A stretch of 64,000 bases of DNA from Ruminococcus flavefaciens (GTDB lineage Bacteria; Bacillota; Clostridia; Oscillospirales; Ruminococcaceae). The stretch is from positions 434,001 to 498,000 of the forward strand of contig NZ_FPIP01000001.1 in the NCBI RefSeq assembly GCF_900119075.1. Reading direction: 5' to 3'. The position numbers and the translations under genes were made by a program. Below, piece by piece: positions 33,191-40,936 of the stretch (position 1 is its first letter; each line of letters starts with the position of its first letter). The notes under the pieces were generated by a model. That model ran no database searches. It was not told the origin of the DNA and worked only from the letters and a program-made list of their open reading frames with translations.

Positions 33191-35172
33191 ATTGCGTCCA
33201 CCTCCGACATGATCTGGCTGTTAGAGAAGCCGTTGAGGTCCATAGCTCCCGACGGACAAGCAACTGTACAAGCGCCGCAGCCCTGACATACGGCAGGATT
33301 AACACTTGCAACTCTGCGGATAGCAGTGGTTCTGTCGGGCATTCTGAATTCCTTGTCAATATATGTGATAGCGCCGTAAGGGCATACCTTTTCACATGAC
33401 GAGCAACCGTTACACATGAGCTCGTCAGAATGAGCGACACATGGGTTGCAGGTTATGCTGTTCTTAACAAGAAGTCCGATAGCCTTTGCGGCTGCTGCAC
33501 TTGCCTGCGCAACAGTTTCGGGGATATCCTTTGGTCCCTGACAGGCACCCGAGAGGAATATACCTGCGGTAGCGCTTTCTACAGGACGGAGCTTCGGGTG
33601 TGCTTCTGTAAAGAAGTCATTTGTGTCCATCTGAGTTGTAAGCATTGTTGCCAGCGGACGAGCTGTCTTGTCAGGCTCGATAGCTGCTGCAAGAACTACC
33701 ATATCTGCGTCGATATGGAGCTGTTCGTTTGCCAGAAGATCAGAAGCCTGTACATCTATCTTTCCGTCTGAGCGAGGTGTTACCTTTCCTACCATGCCCT
33801 TGATGTAGTGAACATTGTACTGCTCAACTGCACGGCGGTAGAACTCATCGAAGTTCTTACCTGGGGTACGGACGTCGATATAGAACACGTAAACATCGGT
33901 ATCAGGATATTTTTCACGGATAAGCATAGCGTGCTTGGCAGTATACATACAGCATATCTTTGAGCAGTATGGCTTGCCCTTGCTGTCGTCACATCTTGAA
34001 CCCACGCACTGTACGAATACTATCTTGTGAGGGTGAGTTTTATCGGAAGGACGAAGCAGTGTGCCGCCGTTAGGACCTGCGGCGTTCATAAGTCTTTCAA
34101 GCTCCAGCGATGTAACTACATCGGGGCACTGATTATATGCAAACTCATCGTACTTGTCAAGCTTTATAGGATTGAAGCCTGTAGCAACTATGATAGCACC
34201 GTACTGCTGCTCGATTATCTTGTCCTCCTGCTTGTAGTCGATAGCTCCTACAGAGCATACTGACGAACAGATACCGCACTTGCCTTTCTGAAGCATCATG
34301 CAGTAGTTAGGATCAATAGTTGCCACCTTCGGAACTGCCTGAGCAAAAGGTATGTATATAGCTGTACGGTTATCAAGTCCCATATTGAACTCGTTGGGGA
34401 CTTTCTTCATGGGACATTTTTCTGTACAGAGACCGCAGCCTGTACATTTTGTCTCGTCAACAAAACGAGCCTTTTTCTTTATCTTGACAGTAAAGTTGCC
34501 CACAAATCCCTTAACATCGGCTACTTCGCTGAATGAGTGTATAGTGATATGCTCATTCTGTGAAGCTTCTACCATTTTAGGTGTAAGGATACAAGCTGCG
34601 CAGTCAAGTGTCGGGAAGGTCTTGTCAATCTGAGCCATTTTACCGCCGATAGTAGGATTCTTTTCCACGATATCAACATCAAAACCTGCTTCTGCGATAT
34701 CAAGAGCAGTCTGTATACCTGCGATACCTCCGCCGATAACGAGAGCACGCTTTACAACAGGGCTTTCACCTGCTGTCAGAGGCGAATTGAGATGAACCTT
34801 AGCAACTGCTGCCTTTCCGAGTATAATAGCCTTTTCTGTTGCAGAAGCGATATCCTTGTGTATCCATGAGCACTGCTCGCGGATATTTGCTATCTCAACG
34901 AGATATGGATTCAGACCAGCACTTGCAGCAGCCTTTCTGAATGTATTCTCATGCATTCTCGGCGAACATGAACATACAACCACACCTGTGAGGTTATGCT
35001 CTTTTATTGCGTTCTTTACGAGGTTCTGTCCCGATTCGGAACACATATACTGATAGTCCTGAGAGATAACAACTCCAGGCTCATGCCCCAGCGCTTCCGC
35101 TACGGCTTTGACGTCTACTGTTGCAGCAATATTAGTACCGCAATGACAGACAAAAACGCCTATTCTTTTCAT
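33181..35172 (-). CDS. hdrA: CoB-CoM heterodisulfide reductase-like HdrA (FAD/4Fe-4S subunit)
   Basis: A 663-aa iron-sulfur flavoprotein. The N-terminus has CHCGTN; the FAD motif is VIGGGIAGIQTALD near residue 145, with CAACILTPKM. Four [4Fe-4S] sites follow: CTGCGLCTEKC in the middle, a Cys cluster near CGICSSVC, and at the C-terminus CNGCSSCEKVC and CQGCGACTVAC. In methanogens and Desulfovibrio, HdrA holds the bifurcating FAD. Here no methanogenesis genes accompany it. The gene starts behind AAGGAGAG and sits between hdrC and flxD. Confidence 0.92.
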   Translation of the reverse strand: MKRIGVFVCHCGTNIAATVDVKAVAEALGHEPGVVISQDYQYMCSESGQNLVKNAIKEHNLTGVVVCSCSPRMHENTFRKAAASAGLNPYLVEIANIREQCSWIHKDIASATEKAIILGKAAVAKVHLNSPLTAGESPVVKRALVIGGGIAGIQTALDIAEAGFDVDIVEKNPTIGGKMAQIDKTFPTLDCAACILTPKMVEASQNEHITIHSFSEVADVKGFVGNFTVKIKKKARFVDETKCTGCGLCTEKCPMKKVPNEFNMGLDNRTAIYIPFAQAVPKVATIDPNYCMMLQKGKCGICSSVCSVGAIDYKQEDKIIEQQYGAIIVATGFNPIKLDKYDEFAYNQCPDVVTSLELERLMNAAGPNGGTLLRPSDKTHPHKIVFVQCVGSRCDDSKGKPYCSKICCMYTAKHAMLIREKYPDTDVYVFYIDVRTPGKNFDEFYRRAVEQYNVHYIKGMVGKVTPRSDGKIDVQASDLLANEQLHIDADMVVLAAAIEPDKTARPLATMLTTQMDTNDFFTEAHPKLRPVESATAGIFLSGACQGPKDIPETVAQASAAAAKAIGLLVKNSITCNPCVAHSDELMCNGCSSCEKVCPYGAITYIDKEFRMPDRTTAIRRVASVNPAVCQGCGACTVACPSGAMDLNGFSNSQIMSEVDAICK

Positions 35173-35186
35173 GGTGCTGTCTCTCC

Positions 35187-35570
35187 TTACTTTATGTATT
35201 TTCTGAATGCTGTTACGATAGCCTGCTGCGGCAGATCGTCGTCAAGCATTTCGGGTATCTGATTCGGATTCATGTGATTATTTCCCTGCTGGCGTACAGC
35301 TGCAAGGCGTACAGCCTCTACCACCTTTGCGGGCTCAACGTTACGGGGACATCTGTCCACACAGGCAAAGCAGGTAAGACATTTGTATATGGACTTTGAA
35401 TGCATCAGAGTCTCGATATCGCCGCGTTCTACCATATATACGAACTGATGTGGGTGGTATTCCATTTCATCGTATGAAGGGCAGGTTCCCGAACATTTGC
35501 CGCAGCGCATACATTTGAGCACGTTTACTCCGCTTGAACGCAGTACTTGTTCTTTTAAGTTCTTATCCAT
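35187..35570 (-). CDS. hdrC: heterodisulfide reductase-like HdrC subunit
   Basis: A 127-aa protein with two [4Fe-4S] motifs, CMRCGKCSGTC and CLTCFACVDRC. The size and motif spacing are those of HdrC, which passes electrons from HdrA to HdrB. It overlaps the end of hdrB by 8 bp and ends 14 bp before hdrA starts, behind an AAGGAGG site. Confidence 0.9.
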   Translation of the reverse strand: MDKNLKEQVLRSSGVNVLKCMRCGKCSGTCPSYDEMEYHPHQFVYMVERGDIETLMHSKSIYKCLTCFACVDRCPRNVEPAKVVEAVRLAAVRQQGNNHMNPNQIPEMLDDDLPQQAIVTAFRKYIK

Positions 35571-36360
35571 TTTGAACCTCCTTCAAGCCGAGAGCTTCAG
35601 CAAGGAGCTCTGTGAAATAATACACAGGAAGCTCTGTATCTGAGTTCTTTTTTAAGTTGTAAAGACACAGTGGACAGGCTGTTATTATCATATCAGCGCC
35701 CTGATCTTTAGCTGAACGTACAACAGCGCTGCTTCTCTTTGAAGCCTGAGCCTTGTCCTCAAGAGTTATATAACCGCCGCAGCATTCATTTCTCTGGGCG
35801 TAGATGACAGGAGTGCCGCCGATCGCTTTTATAAAATCTTCCATTATAGTTGGATTTTCAGGATCGTCCATTGCAAGTGCCTTTGAAGGACGAAGCAGCA
35901 GACAGCCGTAATATGCAGCGATTTTCTTCCCTTTGAGAGGATTTACCACCTTCTGTGCAAGGGTGTCGAATCCTACTACATCACGGAGCATCTCAAGATA
36001 ATGATAAACAGTCGTTTCTCCGTTGTAGGGCTCTGGAAGTTTGAGATAATTATTTACTTTAGCAGCCATTTCCTCATCGTTGGAAATATCGTAATTAGTC
36101 TGCTTTATAACGTTATGACAGGCTGAACAGACTGTGATAAGCGGTCTGTTCAGTTCCTTGGCGGAGTTAAGTGTTCTTACTGCTGAGAGCTTTGTGGCAA
36201 TTTCGTCCTTTGCGGTGGTATACGCGCCGCCGCAGCACTGCCAGTCTGCAGGTTCTTCGAGGTTTATACCGAGACATTCTGCACTTTTTCTTGCATAAGT
36301 ATCAAGATCTTTGGCCTTTGTTCTAAGTGTACACCCCGGGTAGTAAGTAAAGGTTTCCAT
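35563..36360 (-). CDS. hdrB: heterodisulfide reductase-like HdrB subunit (two CCG domains)
   Basis: A 265-aa protein with two intact CCG domains. The first has a leading Cys (YYPGCTLRTK), WQCCGG and VCSACH; the second has YYGCLL, NECCGG and ACPLCL. Together they provide the Cys ligands of two non-cubane [4Fe-4S] clusters that reduce disulfides in methanogens. With no heterodisulfide or DsrC in the window, its electron acceptor is open; the nearby fumarate reductase subunits are the obvious candidate. It starts behind AAAGGA, 25 bp after fumC. Confidence 0.9.
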   Translation of the reverse strand: METFTYYPGCTLRTKAKDLDTYARKSAECLGINLEEPADWQCCGGAYTTAKDEIATKLSAVRTLNSAKELNRPLITVCSACHNVIKQTNYDISNDEEMAAKVNNYLKLPEPYNGETTVYHYLEMLRDVVGFDTLAQKVVNPLKGKKIAAYYGCLLLRPSKALAMDDPENPTIMEDFIKAIGGTPVIYAQRNECCGGYITLEDKAQASKRSSAVVRSAKDQGADMIITACPLCLYNLKKNSDTELPVYYFTELLAEALGLKEVQNG

Positions 36361-36384
36361 ATATGCGATTCCTTTCTTGTATGA

Positions 36385-37761
36385 TCAGACCATTTCCTCT
36401 GGGTGGAATACCTCGTCGAAACGCTCGGCAGTAAGGAAACCAAGTTCAACGCAGGCTTCTTTGAGGGAAATATTGTCTTTAAATGCTTTTTTAGCTGTTT
36501 TTGCTGCATTTTCATAGCCGATATAAGGATTAAGAGCGGTTACCAGCATAAGAGAATTATGCAGATTATGGTGCATTTTCTCCTTATTGGCTTTAATGCC
36601 GACAGCGCAGTTCTTGTTGAATGATGTTATCGACTCGGTAAGAAGTCTTGCGGATTGCAGGAAATTATATGCACATACAGGCATAAATACGTTGAGCTCA
36701 AAATTGCCCTGAGAAGCAGCCATGCCTACTGTTACGTCGTTTCCCATTACCTGGACTGCGACCATAGTTACCTGCTCGCACTGTGTTGGATTGACCTTGC
36801 CGGGCATTATGGACGAACCGGGTTCGTTCTCCGGAATGAATATCTCACCGAGACCGTCACGAGGACCTGAAGCAAGCCATCTTACGTCGTTGGCTATCTT
36901 CATCATGTCGGCTGCAAGAGCTTTAAGTGCGCCGTGTGCAAATACTATTTCGTCTTTTGAAGTAAGAGAGTGGAATTTATTGGGAGATGATATGAATTTT
37001 TTGCCTGTAAGCTCACTTATCTTTTCAGCTGCCTTGTCAGCAAAGCCCTTTGGAGCATTAAGTCCTGTTCCGACAGCTGTGCCGCCTACTGCAAGTTCTT
37101 TAAGCTCTTCGCAGGCGGATAAGAGCATTTTTTTATCCTTTTCAAGTGAAGCTCTCCAACCGCTGATCTCCTGTGAGAATTTGATAGGAGTTGCGTCCTG
37201 TAAATGTGTTCGTCCGCTCTTAACAACGCCTTCATTTTCTGCTTCAAGGCGTTTAAAGGTAGCTATAAGAGTGTTGATAGCCGGAACGACCTTATCTTCA
37301 ACTGCAAGAACAGCTGCGATATGCATTGCCGTCGGAAATGTGTCATTTGATGACTGACTCATGTTGATATCATCGTTTGGGTGGAGCAGCTTTGAACCTG
37401 CAATTTCATTACCTCTGTTTGCGATGACCTCGTTGGTGTTCATATTGGACTGAGTACCGCTGCCTGTCTGCCATACAACAAGTGGGAAATGCTCGTTGAG
37501 AGAACCGCTTATTACCTCATCGCAAGCCTGACTGATAGCTGAAAGCTTTTCGGCAGTCATTTTTTTAGGCTTGAGATCGTGGTTTGCAAGAGCAGCAGCT
37601 TTTTTCAGTATTCCAAGTGCATGAGTGATCTCACGCGGCATAGTTTCGATACCGACACCGATAAGGAAATTTTCGTGGCTTCGCTCGGTCTGAGCGCCCC
37701 AGTACTTATCAGCAGGAACCTTTACTTCGCCCATGGAATCATGTTCAACGCGATAATCCAT
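36385..37761 (-). CDS. fumC: class II fumarate hydratase
   Basis: Interconverts malate and fumarate. The signature GSSIMPGKVNPTQCEQ (fumarase/aspartase family) is present, as are SGRTHLQDATPIKFSQE and the C-terminal small domain. I place the start at ATG 37761 (GGGAGTGG upstream); a longer frame of 16 codons adds no family residues. With this start it has 458 aa. It leads the hdr-flx-frd run, 25 bp upstream of hdrB, so fumarate supply and reduction are transcribed together. Confidence 0.96.
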   Translation of the reverse strand: MDYRVEHDSMGEVKVPADKYWGAQTERSHENFLIGVGIETMPREITHALGILKKAAALANHDLKPKKMTAEKLSAISQACDEVISGSLNEHFPLVVWQTGSGTQSNMNTNEVIANRGNEIAGSKLLHPNDDINMSQSSNDTFPTAMHIAAVLAVEDKVVPAINTLIATFKRLEAENEGVVKSGRTHLQDATPIKFSQEISGWRASLEKDKKMLLSACEELKELAVGGTAVGTGLNAPKGFADKAAEKISELTGKKFISSPNKFHSLTSKDEIVFAHGALKALAADMMKIANDVRWLASGPRDGLGEIFIPENEPGSSIMPGKVNPTQCEQVTMVAVQVMGNDVTVGMAASQGNFELNVFMPVCAYNFLQSARLLTESITSFNKNCAVGIKANKEKMHHNLHNSLMLVTALNPYIGYENAAKTAKKAFKDNISLKEACVELGFLTAERFDEVFHPEEMV

Positions 37762-37840
37762 TTTAATATCCACTCCCAGAAAAATTTCAGATCCTGTGTC
37801 GAAAGACATCAGAATATACTTTAAACTATCACATATAATA

Positions 37841-37869
37841 AGTATAACAGCATATTATGAATAATTCAA
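37841..37869 (-). promoter_or_regulatory. sigma-A promoter of the fumC-hdr-flx-frd operon
   Basis: Minus-strand TTGAAT (37864-37869) and TATACT (37841-37846) with 17-bp spacer; predicted 5' leader of about 70 nt to fumC. Confidence 0.65.
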
Positions 37870-37880
37870 ATTCAAGTTAA

Positions 37881-37894
37881 GAATAGCGCTATTC
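37881..37894. promoter_or_regulatory. perfect palindrome GAATAGCGCTATTC
   Basis: A 14-bp perfect dyad starting 12 bp upstream of the -35 hexamer. It is a candidate operator or activator site for the operon; no regulator is assigned. Confidence 0.5.
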
Positions 37895-37899
37895 AGATA

Positions 37900-37917
37900 T
37901 TGATATATAATTAACAA
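37900..37917 (-). promoter_or_regulatory. candidate Rex operator
   Basis: On the minus strand TTGTTAATTATATATCAA matches the Clostridia Rex pattern TTGTTAA-N4-TTAACAA in the full left half and 5 of 7 positions of the right half. The rex gene itself is 360 bp upstream, which makes the match plausible; NADH/NAD-dependent repression is inferred. Confidence 0.45.
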
Positions 37918-38246
37918 TGATATATTTACAAATATTTTATATAACACCTGCACAGTATATTTATTTTTATATTACTGATTTGATAGGTATTGCATTTATG
38001 TAACAAACAGTATATTTTTCTGGGGGTGCAACATACATTTCGTTATAATACAGGCAATTATAACTATAAAACCAGTGGTCATTCCTTTAGAAATTTATGA
38101 TATGAGAATTTCATTTTGGAAAAAATAAGCTTTATTTTTTATGCAAAGCTTATAATTAATGATAAAAATATCGCATACTATAATTCCTAATAATATATAA
38201 AGCATAATAAAGATTGATATTTTTTTCACAGCTTGATATCAAAAAA
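37918..38246. other. AT-rich intergenic stretch without a gene
   Basis: Between the fumC upstream region and the rex terminator there are about 330 very AT-rich bases. I see no coding frame, no clear hairpin and only a weak plus-strand TATAAT near 38042. It may hold further regulator sites, but I cannot define any. Confidence 0.5.
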
Positions 38247-38268
38247 GCGAAGCACATCCCTGCTTCGC
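38241..38268 (-). terminator. intrinsic terminator after rex
   Basis: GCGAAGCA/TGCTTCGC stem followed on the minus strand by six T; it isolates rex from the downstream fumC operon promoter. Confidence 0.88.
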
Positions 38269-38276
38269 TTTTTGAG

Positions 38277-38924
38277 TTATTTACTTTCGCTTGATTCGAG
38301 ATTATTCAATCCGTATGAAAGCGTTGTAAGACTATCTCCAAGATGAACATTTTCAACAGCGATACCCTTATGTGTAACTTTCAGGTCGTAGTGGGTGAAG
38401 TTCCAGAACGCCTTTATTCCACACTCTATAAGAGTATTGGCAAGCTTTTCTGCTGCATTCATAGGTACGCAAAGAATAGCAGCTATCGGCTTGTTTTCCG
38501 TACAGAATGTACTTAGCTCATCTGTGCTTCTGACTTTCAGCTCGCCTATTTCCTTGCCGATGATATCAGGATTTACATCAAAAGCGCCGATAAGATCAAA
38601 GCCCTTATTGTGGAAATCAATATGGGAAGCAATTGCTTTTCCGAGATTTCCTGCGCCGAGCAGTATCATCGGAGTCTGCTTGTCAAGACCGAGTATCTTG
38701 CCTATTTCCAGACGAAGATCGCTGACGTTATAACCGTAGCCCTGCTGACCGAATTCGCCGAAGCAGTTGAAGTCCTGCCTTATCTGTGAAGCGGTAAGCC
38801 CCATTTTTTCGGAAAGCTCTCTCGATGATATTCTTACGTAGCCGTTATGTTCGAGCTCGCCGAGAAAACGGTAATAACGAGGAAGTCTTCTTATTACAGA
38901 GTTTGATATTGAGTCCTTTGACAT
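38277..38924 (-). CDS. rex: redox-sensing transcriptional repressor Rex
   Basis: A 215-aa NADH/NAD sensor that represses fermentation and energy genes when NADH is low. The N-terminal winged helix has the recognition segment LTASQIRQDFNCFGEFG, and the Rossmann domain has ILLGAGNLGKAIA. The length is typical. It is 21 bp downstream of icd in the same direction. Its place between the oxidative (acnA, icd) and reductive (fumC-frd) branches suggests local control of the redox genes. Confidence 0.95.
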   Translation of the reverse strand: MSKDSISNSVIRRLPRYYRFLGELEHNGYVRISSRELSEKMGLTASQIRQDFNCFGEFGQQGYGYNVSDLRLEIGKILGLDKQTPMILLGAGNLGKAIASHIDFHNKGFDLIGAFDVNPDIIGKEIGELKVRSTDELSTFCTENKPIAAILCVPMNAAEKLANTLIECGIKAFWNFTHYDLKVTHKGIAVENVHLGDSLTTLSYGLNNLESSESK

Positions 38925-38945
38925 TATTATATGCCTTCTCTCTTA

Positions 38946-40157
38946 TTACATTAATTTATCAAGCCTGATCTTTATTTCGTCAAGGAAGGTCTTTGAATCG
39001 ACCTTTTTCTTATTGTCGAGCTTGGATATAAGATAAAGATCACCTGTCATTACGCCGTCTTCGATAGTCTGGATAGTAGCTTTTTCAAGCTTATCAGCGA
39101 ATGTGCAGAGCTCAGGAGTGTTATCGAGCTCTCCCCTCTTTCTTAGCGCTCCGCTCCATGCAAAAATTGTTGCAACGGAGTTTGTAGATGTCTCTTCTCC
39201 CTTAAGATACTTGTAGTAATGACGCTGAACAGTACCGTGTGCAGCTTCATATTCGTAAATTCCGTCAGGTGAAACGAGAACAGAAGTCATCATTGCAAGG
39301 CTGCCGTAAGCTGTAGATACCATATCTGACATTACATCGCCGTCATAGTTCTTACAAGCCCAGATATAACCGCCGTTTGAACGGATAACTCTTGCTACAG
39401 CGTCGTCTATGAGTGTGTAGAAGTACTCAATTCCTGCTGCTTCGTACTTCTCCTTGTACTCGTTATCGTAAATCTCCTGGAAAATATCCTTGAAACGATG
39501 GTCGTACTTCTTTGAAATAGTGTCCTTTGAAGCGAACCAAACGTCCTGCTTAAGGTCGAGACCATAATTGAGACAAGCTCTTGCAAAGCCTGCGATAGAT
39601 GCGTCAAGGTTGTGAAGTCCCTGAATGATACCGTCGCACTTTGTGAACTCGTGGATAAGCTCTCGTGTTTCATTGCCGTTTTCGTCTGTAACAACGAGCT
39701 CAGCCTTGCTGCCCTTATTTACACGCATTTCTGTGTTCTTGTATACGTCGCCGTATGCGTGACGAGCAATTGTGATAGGCTTTGTCCATGTTGGGATATA
39801 TGGCTCGATACCTTTAACGATGATAGGAGTACGGAAAACTGTACCGTCAAGAGCGGCACGGATAGTGCCGTTTGGTGACTTCCACATCTGTGTGAGATTA
39901 TACTCAGGCATTCTTGCGGCGTTAGGTGTGATGGTTGCACACTTTACTGCAACGCCGTACTTTTTGGTAGCCTCAGCGGAGTCTATAGTTACCTGATCCT
40001 TGGTCTCTTCTCTGTGCTTGAGACCAAGGTCGTAATATTCGGTATTAAGCTCTACATATGGTTCAAGGAGAGTTTCCTTTATCCACTGCCAGAGAATTCT
40101 TGTCATCTCGTCGCCGTCCATTTCGACCAGCGGAGTTTTCATAGTTATTTTGGACAT
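38946..40157 (-). CDS. icd: isocitrate dehydrogenase (NADP-dependent, eukaryote-like dimeric type)
   Basis: Oxidatively decarboxylates isocitrate to 2-oxoglutarate, making NADPH. The 403-aa length and the N-terminus [15 protein letters not shown] are those of the type II, IDH2-like enzymes rather than E. coli Icd. Active-site blocks [18 protein letters not shown] and the metal-binding Asp region [15 protein letters not shown] are present, and the cofactor-binding [12 protein letters not shown] segment is typical. GGAGG precedes the ATG. rex follows after 21 bp. Confidence 0.96.
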   Translation of the reverse strand: MSKITMKTPLVEMDGDEMTRILWQWIKETLLEPYVELNTEYYDLGLKHREETKDQVTIDSAEATKKYGVAVKCATITPNAARMPEYNLTQMWKSPNGTIRAALDGTVFRTPIIVKGIEPYIPTWTKPITIARHAYGDVYKNTEMRVNKGSKAELVVTDENGNETRELIHEFTKCDGIIQGLHNLDASIAGFARACLNYGLDLKQDVWFASKDTISKKYDHRFKDIFQEIYDNEYKEKYEAAGIEYFYTLIDDAVARVIRSNGGYIWACKNYDGDVMSDMVSTAYGSLAMMTSVLVSPDGIYEYEAAHGTVQRHYYKYLKGEETSTNSVATIFAWSGALRKRGELDNTPELCTFADKLEKATIQTIEDGVMTGDLYLISKLDNKKKVDSKTFLDEIKIRLDKLM

Positions 40158-40200
40158 TGGTTTTTACCTCCATATTAATTTGCATAATGTATTAAATGCA

Positions 40201-40923
40201 TTAAATATAATTATAATATAAATATCCCAATATAAAAAGATGTAAGGGATAAAAGACATAAAATATCCATTTTGATATTTTTCCTCCGCCTCTTTTGCCG
40301 TTATACAGCATAATTACTATCGCGGGGACGAATAAACCGAATTTATACCAGTTCATCGCAAAAATATCAAATTGACCTTTTATAAGATACTCTATAACCG
40401 GCAGACAATACCAAGTTGCAGCAATAGAGTATGCGATACATTGCTTTTTTTTATCGCCGCGAGCAAATTCAAACGAAAGCGTAAACACTATTGCGGTCAT
40501 ACCCCAATCGCATTTATCGGCAAAAAACGCGGCAATTGCAATAAGAGGAAACTTGTATGCAATACTCAGCTTTTTTGTATTAACAATGTTGACACTCAGC
40601 AAGCATAACGTAAGCGTTGCTATAACACTTGATTGTGTAAAACTGAAGAATGTACCGTAAAAGCCATATGAATATGCAAAATGCGAGATCACTGCGAAAA
40701 TAATCATTCTTATGTAATATTTTCGCAGATTTTTTGTGTAATGATAGCCCTCGCAGATGAAATAACACATAACAGGTATTGTAAAACGACCTATAAAACG
40801 CATTATACCATATGCTAATGAATCACACGGGACAAATATATATGCAAAGTGATCGATAAACATAGCGATAATAGCTATGTACTTTAATTCGGTAGCGAAA
40901 AGGCCTCTTTTTTTAGTTCCCAT
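40201..40923 (-). CDS. TraX family membrane protein
   Basis: A 240-aa protein with about 7-8 membrane spans and the TraX start KYIAIIAMFIDHFAYIF. In F plasmids TraX acetylates pilin; chromosomal Firmicutes members are common and unassigned, probably acyltransferases of a cell-surface polymer. It lies between acnA (13 bp away) and icd, in the same direction, so it is probably cotranscribed with aconitase although no link is known. Confidence 0.85.
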   Translation of the reverse strand: MGTKKRGLFATELKYIAIIAMFIDHFAYIFVPCDSLAYGIMRFIGRFTIPVMCYFICEGYHYTKNLRKYYIRMIIFAVISHFAYSYGFYGTFFSFTQSSVIATLTLCLLSVNIVNTKKLSIAYKFPLIAIAAFFADKCDWGMTAIVFTLSFEFARGDKKKQCIAYSIAATWYCLPVIEYLIKGQFDIFAMNWYKFGLFVPAIVIMLYNGKRGGGKISKWIFYVFYPLHLFILGYLYYNYI

Positions 40924-40936
40924 AAAAACTAAAAGA

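Noticed and set aside
33181..36360. Methanogen-like heterodisulfide reductase meaning an archaeal origin
   Set aside because: Hdr-like subunits are widespread in anaerobic bacteria, and the flanking genes and codon style do not differ from the rest of the window.
36722..37357. Long open frame (211 codons) on the plus strand opposite fumC
   Set aside because: It is antisense to a clear fumarase, has no ribosome binding site and a Ser/Pro-rich sequence typical of reverse-strand shadows.
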